Below are positions 11,748-23,156 of a stretch of DNA of 64,000 nucleotides, in pieces; the stretch's first letter is position 1; every line of letters begins with the position of its first letter. Under the pieces are notes generated by a model. The model was given only the letters and a program-made list of their open reading frames with translations, was not told the origin of the DNA and did no database searches. The translations under genes and the position numbers were made by a program. This DNA comes from Cyclospora cayetanensis (Eukaryota > Apicomplexa > Conoidasida > Eucoccidiorida > Eimeriidae), in the NCBI RefSeq assembly GCF_002999335.1, contig NW_020312336.1, positions 210,165 through 274,164 of the forward strand. Direction: 5' to 3'.

Positions 11748-14700
11748 CTAGTGAATGTCCCAGAGATTCTCGAATTCCGCGCAAATGCTGCTGCAGCAGA
11801 CCTGCAGGCAACGCAGAGTGCGTGGCACCAGCACATCGCGCACACGTTGAATACCTGTGTGCGAGTGTGCGCGCCTTGTGCCGGCTGTAGGTACAGCCCA
11901 AAGAAGGCACGTCTTGCATGATCCGTGGAGAGTCCTCATTAGGAGGACTGTCAAATTGCCGTGCGGAGAAGGACCGCAAGATTCGCGTATGCACACAAAC
12001 AAAAGCACTTTCAGACCCCATACCCCAAAGTGGACGCTGAGCACAAAGATGCAAAAGGAAAAACACGACAAAGCCTTGCCCTTCTCCTCCGAAATTGTTT
12101 CGCTTACCCCAGCGCTGAGACCGCAAGGGGCAATGGAGACGCACTCTTCGGCTAGTTCACTGTTTGCAGCTGAAAAGCACCAGCACGACGCAAGATGCAG
12201 CAGAGAGACATGCAAAGAGCAAATCGTGCAGGTGTACGCACAAGAGGAAAAAGCATGGCATGGAACACCACCGAGAGCATCCAGCTGTCTGCAAGGAGCA
12301 AAAAGGGCGAAAACATGAAAAATTTATGAATGATGTCCGCAACAGCAGCTTAGATGTGGCAGATGGGAACTGCCGCTTCTTCAAAAAAAAGCCAAAAGGG
12401 TCATCGCCCTGATTGCGCCTTAGCTGTTTTGGAGGCGTCCACGACGAATCTCTTACGAGGCAACGAAGGACCCCGGTGCATACATCAAACTCGAAGACAG
12501 GAGCCGCGAGGCGCAACAGCGTGTTAAGAGCTCACTTGGATTAGTGTGCGCCACCGCCCCTACAAGGAAGACAACGGGGTGCTTTGTTTCTTTAAATTGC
12601 TGCACGAACGCCTCGAGGTCCACAGGGTGGCCTTTCGCTGAAAAGGCTAAGAAAACAGGCCCACAACGAAAGCCAGAAAGACGTCTCTGAGCGGGCATTT
12701 TCGTTGCCAAAGTGGCACTCAAAGCCTTGCTGGTGTTCGAACCGCAGGACGCACTGCTAGCACCAAGGAAAGATAAGGCGCTTCACTGGAAAGGACACAG
12801 AGAAGTGCAAAGAGGCAAACTCAAAAGTCCAAGCGCACCAATCTTTCGGCAGCTGACGGGCAGGAAAAGATTCGGATCATTCTTGATAATCTGCAAAAGC
12901 ACAAAACACCGACTTCCTGCAGTATCCCCTAGGATGTGTATTAGCAGCCGACTGTATGCTACGCCCCAAGGCATTTAAAAGGGGGTCTAGCAAACCAGGG
13001 ATTTTCAGCAAGAAGGGTCTCCTCTTACTTGCAGAAGCGTAACATTCTTTTCCACGGCCCGAATACGCCGCGTATGCAGCAAATTCACTGCACAGTGTTT
13101 CCACAAGCAAGCCAACAACAGCACACACACATACATACATACATACAGGCACATATTCATAGATATATACATACACACACATAGATGAATACACGCATAC
13201 ATACATCGCACGCGAACGATCTTAGGGCGCGTCTTCAAAAGGGCTTCCCTTCTGTCAAGAATGACAGGCAAGAATACCCACGCCCCCTCTGTGAAGAGGG
13301 TCCCTTCAAAGCTGCTTGTATTGCACGCGTATGCATGTGCGGACCAGTAGCCGGTCCCTTAAAAACAAGCGAAAGCAAAGGACGCCTCAACGCCTCCACC
13401 CTTCCCCCCCCCCCCCGCAGATTCGCAATCGTGCGAAGACTCTTCGACACCTTCACCGCTATAGCGAGGAGGCGCCTACTCTTAAGGCCAATGCCTGCCC
13501 TACCCATGAGCTTGCGGAACTCCTCGTACGTCGGAGGCACCCTCAGCTGCGGGTGCACTTCGATGAGCTGGCGATCCCTAGTTCGAACGAAGACACACAG
13601 CCGTCCTGCCTGAGGGAGCCAGCAGAAAAGCCACCTGAACCGTCGCGTCTGTGCCTCTCGCCTCGGCAAGCGGCAGGCGCCTGCCAAGAGCAGCCGCTAA
13701 ACGAAGGCACCATCCATCCACGGCTGTCTGGCCCTTGCTGAGGGGAGAAGAAGGAGAGGCTCCAACGACCAGACAGCAGCAAAGATGTTCCCGGGATCCC
13801 AGCGAGGGGCCCCATATCACGCCCATGAAAAAAGTCGCCAGCAAAGAGGGAGACAAAGTTGAGGAGGAGGCTCCGGAACACCGAGCAACGCGCACACTAC
13901 TGCCAAATCGGTGGAGATGAGCAGTACAACAGCTTTCGAGGAAGTGGAAAGGGAGGGCAGAGGACGGCAAACACATGGAATTGGTGAAAACACGTGCTCT
14001 CCCACTCTGTTAAGTGGCGATTCCTGAAGGGCCATTAGGCACTGATGCGCTATATCAGGTCGCACATCCTGAAGGATCCCATCAGCAGGTGCAAATACCA
14101 CAGGCGCATCAAACAAGTCGCTATGTAGAGACACTGCGAAGCTCCACGACATCCCCACGGATCGCGGCTGGCAGCCAGGTCCTCGGAAGGCGAATATTCG
14201 TAGGCAAAGTTATAACGAACATGGGGAGCCAGGAGCAGATAATGCTAGAAACAAAGAGGCTGCATGAGATCTTTAGATTCTGGCGCGCATTGCCGGTTGA
14301 GGCATCAGACGCACTCCGCTCTGGAGCCTTGCGATGCATCTGTTCAAGATGCCTGTGCCAATAGGAAGGCCATGCTTTCAGGTCACTCACTGTGGTGTCT
14401 CTCTCCTCATGCTGTAGCAGCCTGCGGTGTTGCAGCCCTTCCAGCAGCTGGAGTGATCCCTCCCTGCCCTTTGCCAGTTCCAGCACGCTGCAGTCCGCAA
14501 TCATTCGCATGGAAGCAACCGCTTGACGATAAGGGCACTCACTCTGCTCATTGGTGAGCTTTCACACTTGACCGTCGAGGGAAACACATCAGTCAATGCG
14601 CCAGCCAGGGTGTGTCAGGACAAATGGAATGCAGAGTTGCTCCGTGAAAAGTGCCTCAACTTACGCATCCTCAAGCACCACAACAACTTTCTGCCCCTGC

Positions 14701-14750
14701 AGCCGATCTGCCCTCTTCACTTCTGCCCTCGGCGCCTCCTCTTCAATCAT
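11748..14750 (-). CDS. EMG1: Ribosome biogenesis pseudouridine N1-methyltransferase NEP1/EMG1
   Basis: The predicted protein has 222 residues, close to the family's 230-250. NEP1 is a SPOUT-fold enzyme that uses S-adenosylmethionine to methylate a pseudouridine in 18S rRNA and is needed for 40S assembly in the nucleolus. Exons, in coding order on the minus strand: 14665-14750, 14391-14487, 14006-14068, 13457-13609, 12839-12890, 12536-12637, 12108-12169, 11748-11801; all phases agree. Landmarks are VVVVLEDA (about 22-29), DVRPDIAHQ with ESPLNR (62-82), AGRLCVFVRT with LIEVHPQLRVP (from 83), IIKNDPNLFLP with SCRKIG (134-151), HPVDLEAF and PVVFLVGAVAH (154-181, cofactor loop), CVSIAPCGLSAG (about 194-205) and the final AEFENLWDIH. 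The third exon uses a GTGGGA donor. The start ATG at 14750 is the first in frame, but a further upstream exon cannot be excluded. A microsatellite and a C tract lie in the fourth intron. Confidence 0.92.
13121..13206. repeat. ACAT/ATAC-type microsatellite in a NEP1 intron
   Basis: An imperfect tract of CA dinucleotides, ACAT tetranucleotides and ATAC-like units runs for about 85 bases inside the intron between NEP1 exons 4 and 5 (12891-13456). The same intron also carries a run of 13 C at 13404-13416. These are simple-sequence expansions, not coding. Confidence 0.85.
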
Positions 14751-17700
14751 CTTACAACTGTCTTTGCGTCTGCTGCTGTGGACTCAGAAGCCGTCGCCCA
14801 CAATGAGGGCGGCACGAACGCAAGGGGAGCCCGCACTCCTCCGGGTGCTGACGACCTCCAGAAGACACGCCGCTCCTCACTGTGGCAACAGAAACTATTA
14901 AGCACTTGAATAAGTCCTTTACATCCCTCAGAAGCAAAGTTATCAGTGGGAAGAACCTAGGCGGTGAAAGCAGGGTACAGGGGCCCTTGGGGGCCCACAG
15001 CCCAGGACCCTCAGTGGAGCCCTTGCCTGCCCACCCAGCTTGCAAACGAAACGAGCCCTCCGGAGGCTTTCAACTACAGTAAAGATACAGCTGGAGGAAG
15101 CTAATGCTGATATTGTAGAAAAAGGGATCCAAAGGGAAGATGATGAGACAAAACAAGGCACCTGTATGTCCGTGACTCGATACTGCTAGCGCGAATGATT
15201 TGCTCTCTGGGGTTAAAAGGGGAGCCTTCCTGGACTATTGGTCCTATATTTTTGTGTTTTCTGTTTTACGGAAATAATATGTTTGAAATAGTGGCCTCAT
15301 ACACGCCGAACTGAGATAGTGGCTACTCCCAAAGCACACGAGTGATTTTGCATCCATACAACAAGCACAGGGTGGGGCCTGCTGATCAAAATATTACGAT
15401 GAGGGTGCAGCTTCTGAAAGTGAAGCGACAATGTAAAGGGATCTCGTAGATCAAAGGATCTGTTTGTGCTGTCGGATGCGTATGCTTGCATGGAGTTCAT
15501 TACCCTTGCCCAGGAAAGAGGTTTTACGCTATCAAATCCTGATGAAATAAGAAGCCTTTTGCCTTTTGTGCACCGGTTATACACTTTCGCTGTCAAATTG
15601 AGCCCTCGTAAGACGGCCAAATGCCTTATTGTACCGTTCTGGTTGGGGTAGAATGTTCGAAGGGCCCCGGCTCTCTGGAGGATATATTATTGTTGACAAT
15701 GTCCGAAAGAACATTTTCACCAGGCTTAGTTCTGTTGTTTTCATGGTCCGTGGACTGGATGAACCGTAATAATGCAGCTAGGAGAACGTTCAAAGACCCT
15801 CTGAATAGCTGCAACAGCAAAACCGACACTGAGAACCAAGGCGATATAACCCGAAAATAAAGAAGTGAGCATGCAATCTAATGGAGAACAAAATAACGTG
15901 ACCGATTAATTCAACACTGGCGACTCTCAGTAAAGCACATCCTGCTCTATAGTGGTAAAGACCAGCATCGCTGAAATATAAATCCAAGTTCTCAAGAGAA
16001 AGTGGAGGCAAAAACCAACGGATTTTCTGGAGAAACGGATACCCGACATCATGGTCACTGCACCACTGCAATACCTTTTCAAGACCACCGTAGATAAGCG
16101 AGCTCTTCTATGTAGCATGGTAGGCAGCACGCTTCGACGCTTTCTACCAAAGCAGTTGTATTTGATTAGGAATTTGTAATGTCGGCAAACTTGTGGCTAT
16201 TTGCATATGTTGTTCACTGCAGAGTTGTGTTGACTCAATGTTGGAAGGATCAATGTTGTGCGCCTGTCCACAAATGCCCCCATGCAACTAGCAACGAACT
16301 CTCGGAGTGTAGAGGTAGTGCAGAAAAGCACATCCTAGCTAGCTTTCTGCCTTCATGCAGCTAGCTTAATGGCTAAGAGCAGGGATGGAGCGGACAGCTT
16401 TTGGGAATGATGCTTAATAATTATTTGTGCCGGGTTTGATGCTTAAAGTGTTACCGTAAAAATCTGTATGCGAAATGTAACGGTTGCCGTTCCTTTTAAG
16501 GTGAGACACCGAGCCACGCATGCACATGTAAAGACTGCGCGCAGTATTGAGTTGTACACTCGCACCACGAAGTGGCGAAGACCATGAACATTTCGGGCAC
16601 CGTAGAATTTCATTCAGATGTTCTTGGTGCTTTTCATAGTCTTGCATATATAGAGGCTGCCACTCAGGATATTGAATACAGAGAAGACACTAGTGCTAGC
16701 AGTTCCTCGAATACACACACGCACGCGTCCACAGCAAGCTTTTTCAAGAGGAACTGTAGGTAAAGTACATCAAAATTTTTGCTCTCTGGGTGGACTTCTG
16801 CACGAGTTCGCCAAGGCGAGAGATATACGTAAATAGTGGAAATGAGCAACATCTTTCTTGTTCATGTACGTTTTGTTGATGGGCATCTGTTTGCGGGAAT
16901 GCAAGCGTCACATTTATCTCTAAAAGCTGTAAAGTCAGCTTTGCAGGAAGCCTGTGTTTCTCTATTGTTTACGGTTACCGGTGATTTAAAAAATTGCTTC
17001 GCTTTAATTTAATTTTATTAAAGATGAAATACATGAAATATGTAATACAGGAATGTTTCAAGACGGGCTACGAAATTTATTCAGAGGTGGATCTACCCTT
17101 CCTTCTTCTCGCAAAAATCCCTAAGCTACCACTAAGGTATGACATGGCTGAAGAGCTTTTACTGTCATAAATAGACCTAATATGTAAAACTAGTTATGGA
17201 CAAGAACTAAGAATCAGGATGCTGGGGATGCGGCGTAACCATGAGAACTGTAGGGCTGCCACGGAATCGTGCCAGAGCTCATCAGAGAACTAGGAAATGA
17301 TAACTTCCCTAGAAATCGATCTTTTAAATATCTTAGACTAGCAAAGATCAAGGCTAACGGATAGACGCGCTAAGAATCGGCCATGTGACCAGCTGGTTCT
17401 CAAGAGATCGCTGACGCAGAGTGTACATCTTGTAGAACCCCCGTAGTTATGGAACAACCTTAGGCGTCAATGACCCCATAACTAAACCATTTGCCTTTAA
17501 ACATCTGGCTTGAATCTTCCGTTGCAACTAGTTCTTTACCTAAAATGCAATCGTAGCGGGTGAGTGTCTGGAGCGGGACGGGCATTCTTTGAGGCCCTGA
17601 CGGCAGAGGGGGATCCCCCGGTTATGGCGCTTCGTTGTTCCCTGTGTACGAGAACACTGATTCCTTTGTTATCTTCTGAAAATATTTATTTTTTGAGTTG

Positions 17701-18315
17701 ACAAGCGAAACATTGCGCATTTCTTCTCGCTTGGCCTTGTACGAAAATATCGGAGTAAAAGTCACTCTGTCGGTTGCAGTGGCGGGCCCACCTTACTAGT
17801 GCTCGAAAATGTTCGAGTCTACAAAAATAAGTGGTGCATTTGCTCATTGAATCTGTTCCAAATGATCCACAGGAGCTCCCTCAGGTGAGGAAGATGTCCT
17901 CTTCATTCTTAAGATAATCCTCTTAGAACAGCAAAACTAACCATGGGGTCTAGCTGTAACACATACAACAGCTCTACGCACCACTCAAGCCGACGGAAAA
18001 GTCTGCAAAGCAAACCAAATACATGAGCTGCGCGTGATGGTTTGCCGTCCTGACTGACTATCCTCTGAAATTAAGCAGCTCAAAAGGCTGGACCAACGGA
18101 CCTACCGCTGTCGCAAAATAGCACAGGGACTGTCATGCTGGTGAAGAAGCAGAATATTTCCGTCACATAGTGACCCCTTCATATGGCTATGTATCGTGCT
18201 TCCTCAGAGTGTGCAACAGTGCTGGAGGGCCTTTCGCTTGCACTTTACTACAAGTTCATTAGTTCCATCAGTCCCATCACTGCGGCAAGCAAACTTCGCC
18301 TTCCAGAGGCAGATA
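14751..18315. other. Gap between the divergent NEP1 and secreted-protein genes
   Basis: About 3.6 kb separates two divergently oriented genes. The first 400 bases are GC-rich and could hold the NEP1 promoter and 5' leader. From about 15.2 kb the sequence is AT-rich; the longest frames are about 100 codons (15297-15620, minus) and show no known motif. From 17.0 to 18.1 kb I see no open frame of 60 codons in any frame. Confidence 0.4.
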
Positions 18316-20785
18316 ATGAGGAGACTGTGCATCGCCTTTAGCTTGCTGCTTTTTGCGAGCAGCTGCATTGGTAAGTGCAAAGGGCATCTGTAATACCTTG
18401 TCTAAGGGCTGCTGTTGTCCTAGGGCGGTGTATGAACCTTTCACCATAATGGCAAGAGCCCCAGGCTACACTAAACGTGGGTAAGATCGACCAGTACGGA
18501 TCAGCTTTGGAGCGTTTCTTGATTTGTGCTGCAGCGCTACAAGATGCAAGGGCACGGCCACTTTTTATAAAATTTGGTGGTGAGAACACTGAGAATTCTT
18601 TAAAGACTTGCACAGCGCCGATCGCATATTAGTGCGTATACGTGTTACTTGCGTCTTCTGGAAAAGAGCCAAATCATAAAAATGTTCTCTCTTTTGCCAA
18701 ATTTGTTTGAATAGTGACTTTTTCCCGTTTGTCCAGCACGTGTGTGTGTATATATATATGTATTTTGATGGCTGTTCTCAGGATGTTCTCAACCTAGATT
18801 CTTCCCAAGTGTGACAACCGAGACTTATCGGCAGCATGTGCTTAAACAGTTGATGATTTTGTTTGAACGACGGAGTCCCAATGCAGAAACTGGACGCCAA
18901 CAGATCATGTCGGCCTGCACTCAGGCTGCCGCTGTTCTAGACACTTACCGCAGCGTGCGAAAGGCATTCCTCGATTTTCACATGGAAAAAGACCCGCATG
19001 CAGGAATGTCAGAGGACACTTCCGCATGGATGGTTGCTCGTTTCAATCTCCTTCTCGAAGAAGACGCAGACATCGCCAAAGACAAGAACTTGAAGCAATG
19101 CGTCAAATGGTGCTTGGAAGCTAGTAAGATCAAACAGTATACAGCTCCACGAAAAAAGAGTGGTTTTTCTAAAAAGCTCAGGAATAAGTTCTACATGAAA
19201 ATCAAGGCAACACTACTTATCGCTAATCAGGGGTGCAACTTCTGTAAAGCACTTTGGCATGATCATCTCGTAGCCTTCCGTATGCACGATTATAAAATTT
19301 TCTTCTTGATATTATTTCCATTCTTCCATTTTAACTTCATGTTCTTCTGATCGTTCAGCTCTTGTTGTCCAGAAGACACTGTCCCAACGCGTCTTCAGCG
19401 ATTTCAGCGAACATCCGACTTCTCCTGGAAACGCATTCAACAATTTGATCGATGCCTCTCATCCGGGTGATATTTCTCATTCAACAAGAACTGCGCAATT
19501 TATGTTGGCGCAGTGCTACGACCAACCGACTCCTATCAAAGCCATCGTTTATTCGTGGGCTGCCCTCAGCATCGGCATGGCGGAAACGTTTTTTAAGGCA
19601 CAGCTAGATTGTGCCATCGAGGGAAGCGCACCAGAACAGCTGCAACAAAGTGAAACGCAGGAACAGGGACAAGGGAGGCCAATTGACATGGGGCTTGTTA
19701 AAGCCGCAATGGCCATGAGCTGGGGCAACATGAGCCTGGAAAAGGTCCTAGAGCCCCACCTGCTCGTTGAAGACACCTTATCGAATATTTCAAACAGCAA
19801 GCGACTCAAAGCAACAGACAAGCAACGACTGCAGAAAAATTGTGGAGGAATCCCAAGGCCAGACTTTCAACCTTTCTGGCCCTTCTTCACGGAACCCGCT
19901 TTCATAGATGAAGTGCTGTTGGCTATCTTTACGGTTCCTTCGGAAGAAAGCAAAGAAGGGAAGCCGGCAGTGCAAGAACCCCAGCCAGGAGCAGAACAGG
20001 GAACGTCGGAAGAGCCGGAGGTTCAACAGCATCCAGGACCTTCTGCGTCTCACCCAGGTTAGGTGTTGCAGATAGTTTGTTTTAATTAGCGGCTTGAAAC
20101 CTCCTAGAAATATAACGACGGACTCCTGGCCCTTTTGCTTTTCTGTCCTGTGAGCTTCTTGCATTCATACAGCTTTCTCCGAGAGTTCGGATAGCTATGT
20201 CCGTTTCTGCCAGCTTGTCACCTGTCCTGTGATTCAGAGGAGCAGATTAAGGAACCAACGCCTCCCTCAGATAAAGCTGCTGAGCCTCAAGTTGAGGAAG
20301 CTCAAGGTCCTGTAGCATCACCAGTTACACCACGCAGGTCTGATCAAGGCCCCTCCAGTCCTCGAGAGAGCGATGAGGACGACACCAAGAGTACTGGCCA
20401 TATGGGATCCTGGGTAGCGGAAGGCGTCCCCAAGCCTGATAAGCAAGACACCCCTCCCAGTGGGAAAGTAAGTGTCAAGCCAGGGGATACACCCTCAGGT
20501 GCTCCGAGTGGCCCTGCCGAACCCGTATCCCGTGTGGACTCACCGGGTCCAGAACCACCAAGGCCAACACTTCCGTCGAGAATTACATTAACGTCGGCTA
20601 AAGACAAACCTGAAGAGGTTAAAAAGGAGCCTCTTGTGCGAAAGGGATCAGACAAATATAAAGCCTATGTAGAAGTCAGGCATGAACCCCCTAAACACGG
20701 ACTGTATAGCCACCGGCTGCTCTCAACTGCAGGTTTAGACTCCGAACAAAGTAGAAGTCAGGCAACTAGCGGGAAATCCAGTTAA
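18316..20785 (+). CDS. Secreted protein of unknown function, acidic Pro/Ser-rich C-terminus
   Basis: Four exons join in phase: 18316-18370, 18782-19243, 19359-20057 and 20238-20785, giving about 587 residues. Exon 1 encodes a clear signal peptide (MRRLCIAFSLLLFASSCIG), so the product should enter the secretory pathway. Residues about 20-250 are mostly helical-looking with scattered Cys. A middle part (about 230-400) contains Gln/Glu-rich insertions. The last 180 residues are rich in Pro, Ser, Glu and Lys and look disordered. There is no transmembrane segment or GPI-type hydrophobic tail. Intron 1 ends after a pyrimidine/TATA-rich stretch, and introns 2 and 3 have strong donors (GTAAAG, GTTAGG). 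I do not recognise the family; it lacks the obvious cysteine layout of Eimeria SAG antigens. It could be a microneme, rhoptry or dense-granule cargo, which is inference only. The final exon might contain one more intron near 20732. Confidence 0.7.
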
Positions 20786-23156
20786 CAAGAAGATCATTCC
20801 GAGGCAGAGTAAATAAGGGATTCGTTTACCTGGTCCTCGCCACTACGCCGTAGATTCGTAATGAGCCGCTGCATATAACTAAATATACGATAAAGGTGCA
20901 CGCATACGTTTTCCCACGTCTATGATTGGGAAAAGATTGTTTTGCTATTCCCCTTTACAGAGTGTGATTTGCGGCTAAATCAGATGCCGAACTTATGACT
21001 TGAAGCACATGCTAAAACCATCTCATGCGACGCCACATAACATTCGTACTTTCCATTGGACTATATTGTGTCGACTCATTCAATAGATTCACACAGGTGT
21101 ATGTGGACGGCAGGAGAGCAGGCTACTCCGGTGTCCACAGGCAATTAGGCAAGCTTCAGCCACGTCTTACAGACAACGAGGGTAGGAAAGGAGGAGCTTT
21201 TCGTTACAGTTTTTGTAAAAAAGAGTTACCAGAGTAAGTAGATGGAATCAACTGGCGCCGCGCAATGTGATTCTTGCTCCTTGTCTTTAGAATAGGCGCT
21301 ATATAGGACCACCGTTCATTCGTGCATTGATTCTTAATGTATCTTTGCCAAAAAGGCAGCTTCATAATGTTCGAGAATCGTATGAAGCAAGTTTGCATAT
21401 CGGGTCCATAAACGAGGCTAAAAGAACAATAATGGCGAAACAATTTTATGCATTAAAAGAAAATGTCCTTAGATAATGTCCTTGAGGCATTTAATAGAAT
21501 ATTCATTTTCTTTAACTCCTAGGGTGCGTCTCTTGATTGTTGATGGGTTCCACTGGGAACAGGGCACGAATCAAAGCAACACAGCTAGACATTTAAATGC
21601 CCTGCATCTGGAAGGTTTGGGTTGCAGGACTTATTGCCACTGCCACGGGATACTGAGTTATTTGTGCTGGCATTATGGATTTATATAAACTCTGCAAGCA
21701 CTACACACTTATATGCGTCGGCAGGGTACAGCGAAGCTACCCATTCCAATGTTTGCTTACACTTGTTCATCCAGTTCACCTCTGCCCAAGCAAGCCCGAG
21801 GAACCATGCTGAGAATTTGTCTGTTCTCATTACAGAACAAAGCGAGCAAGTTGAGATACAATGTCCTGCTGTCTAGTGTATGAGTTTTGAAACAAAATAG
21901 ACAGTGATCTTGAGGCGGCTTGGAGCTTTAGCAGAGGTGTCTCTGGGTGGAACAAAGGCAGCCTATATCCCAAGATAAATTGCAAAGCCTGAAGCACATC
22001 TAAGACGAGAAGTCAGTTGTTTGGCGTCCATGTAACTCGAAATCATGTGCTCTACTTCCTGCCTGAAGATCAAAATTCCATGGGGCGAAGAGTAAGCTTG
22101 AAGTGTTAAAAACGTGTAATCCAGATATTGAGTGGAATGACACAGGTTGAAGCTCCAGAGGTGTCTTGTGGTGTGAAAACGTGCAGAAACGGCAACGTGT
22201 GTGCAGTACCGGCAAACCAGTAGAATTGAGCCGCCGAGCGGCCTCTGTAATCCATGTCCGTGAATGACACGCAGAGCACAACTCATAAGAAATATGCGAT
22301 GCTGTGTTTTGCGCGTCTATCATCTGTGTTGTGCTGTATTCTACGGTATATAACATTATGTAGTGCTCTGATGTAAGACAGAGAATGACACTGACATTTT
22401 GCGATTTCAGCACTCTGAGGGGGCTTGTCCCTGCATCACGATAAAAACTGCAACCAAATGCAAAAAGCCAGATCGTTTACTCAAAAACTAACGCCTTTGT
22501 CTCGCTGAGCTCGGGGAGGAATAAAATCGATGTACTCTAAGCTATTGCTGCCTCCCTTTTCTCCCTCATGGGTCTTTGATTATGGGGCCCTACGAATTCA
22601 TTGGCGTTTAGGGCACCCTCTCACCCCTAACCATGCAATTCAAAGCAAGAACAATTTTTTATCTAGACCAAACTATAATGCGCTGGCTTTGAAGAAGTCA
22701 TTGAAATCCAGTGCTTCAGGCCTGACGTGCCAGTGCCTCCAGGGTCACCCTGTCCCCACCCCATAGTTTTAATCCATGTACATACGGGGAAAGCAGAGTA
22801 CGAAATGGGCCGTTACCTTAATTTTACAAGAAACCAGGGCCATGCGGATCCTGAGGAGTTGAAGAGCAGTGGAATAATTCGATTTCACGCAAAAATGCTG
22901 CTTCCACCTTGTTGATAGCTAGTACCTACTTCCGCTCACTTTTCCCCCTGCGGCCTCCACCGCAGGTCCTTTTAACACTTGTGTGCCGAATACGGCTTGG
23001 TGTATGGTTCCCTTGCATTAAAAAGAATTGGTTGTCTGTGTCTCAGTCACTTTGACAGTCGTCTCCATGATTGTGCGTGTTCCTTTCGTTGAAGCCTTCT
23101 ACGCTTGTAGTGATAGAGGTGCTTGAAAGAGCAAAATAAAATAGACGCACTTTAGA
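20786..23156. other. Intergenic stretch without supported genes
   Basis: AT-rich sequence between two plus-strand genes. Overlapping minus-strand frames at 21963-22286 and 22000-22413 reach 107-137 codons but have no recognisable motif and no splice partners that I could match. The 3' end of the secreted-protein transcript and the promoter of the next gene presumably lie here. Confidence 0.35.

Noticed and set aside
11857..12318. Plus-strand 153-codon frame
   Set aside because: It overlaps NEP1 exon 12108-12169 and its flanking introns in antisense; the NEP1 exons fit a conserved family and the plus frame has no motif.
12720..12760. B-box-like GGTTCGAAC on the minus strand
   Set aside because: No A box or foldable cloverleaf was found at the right distance, so it is not called as a tRNA gene. 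No other tRNA or rRNA was recognised in the window.
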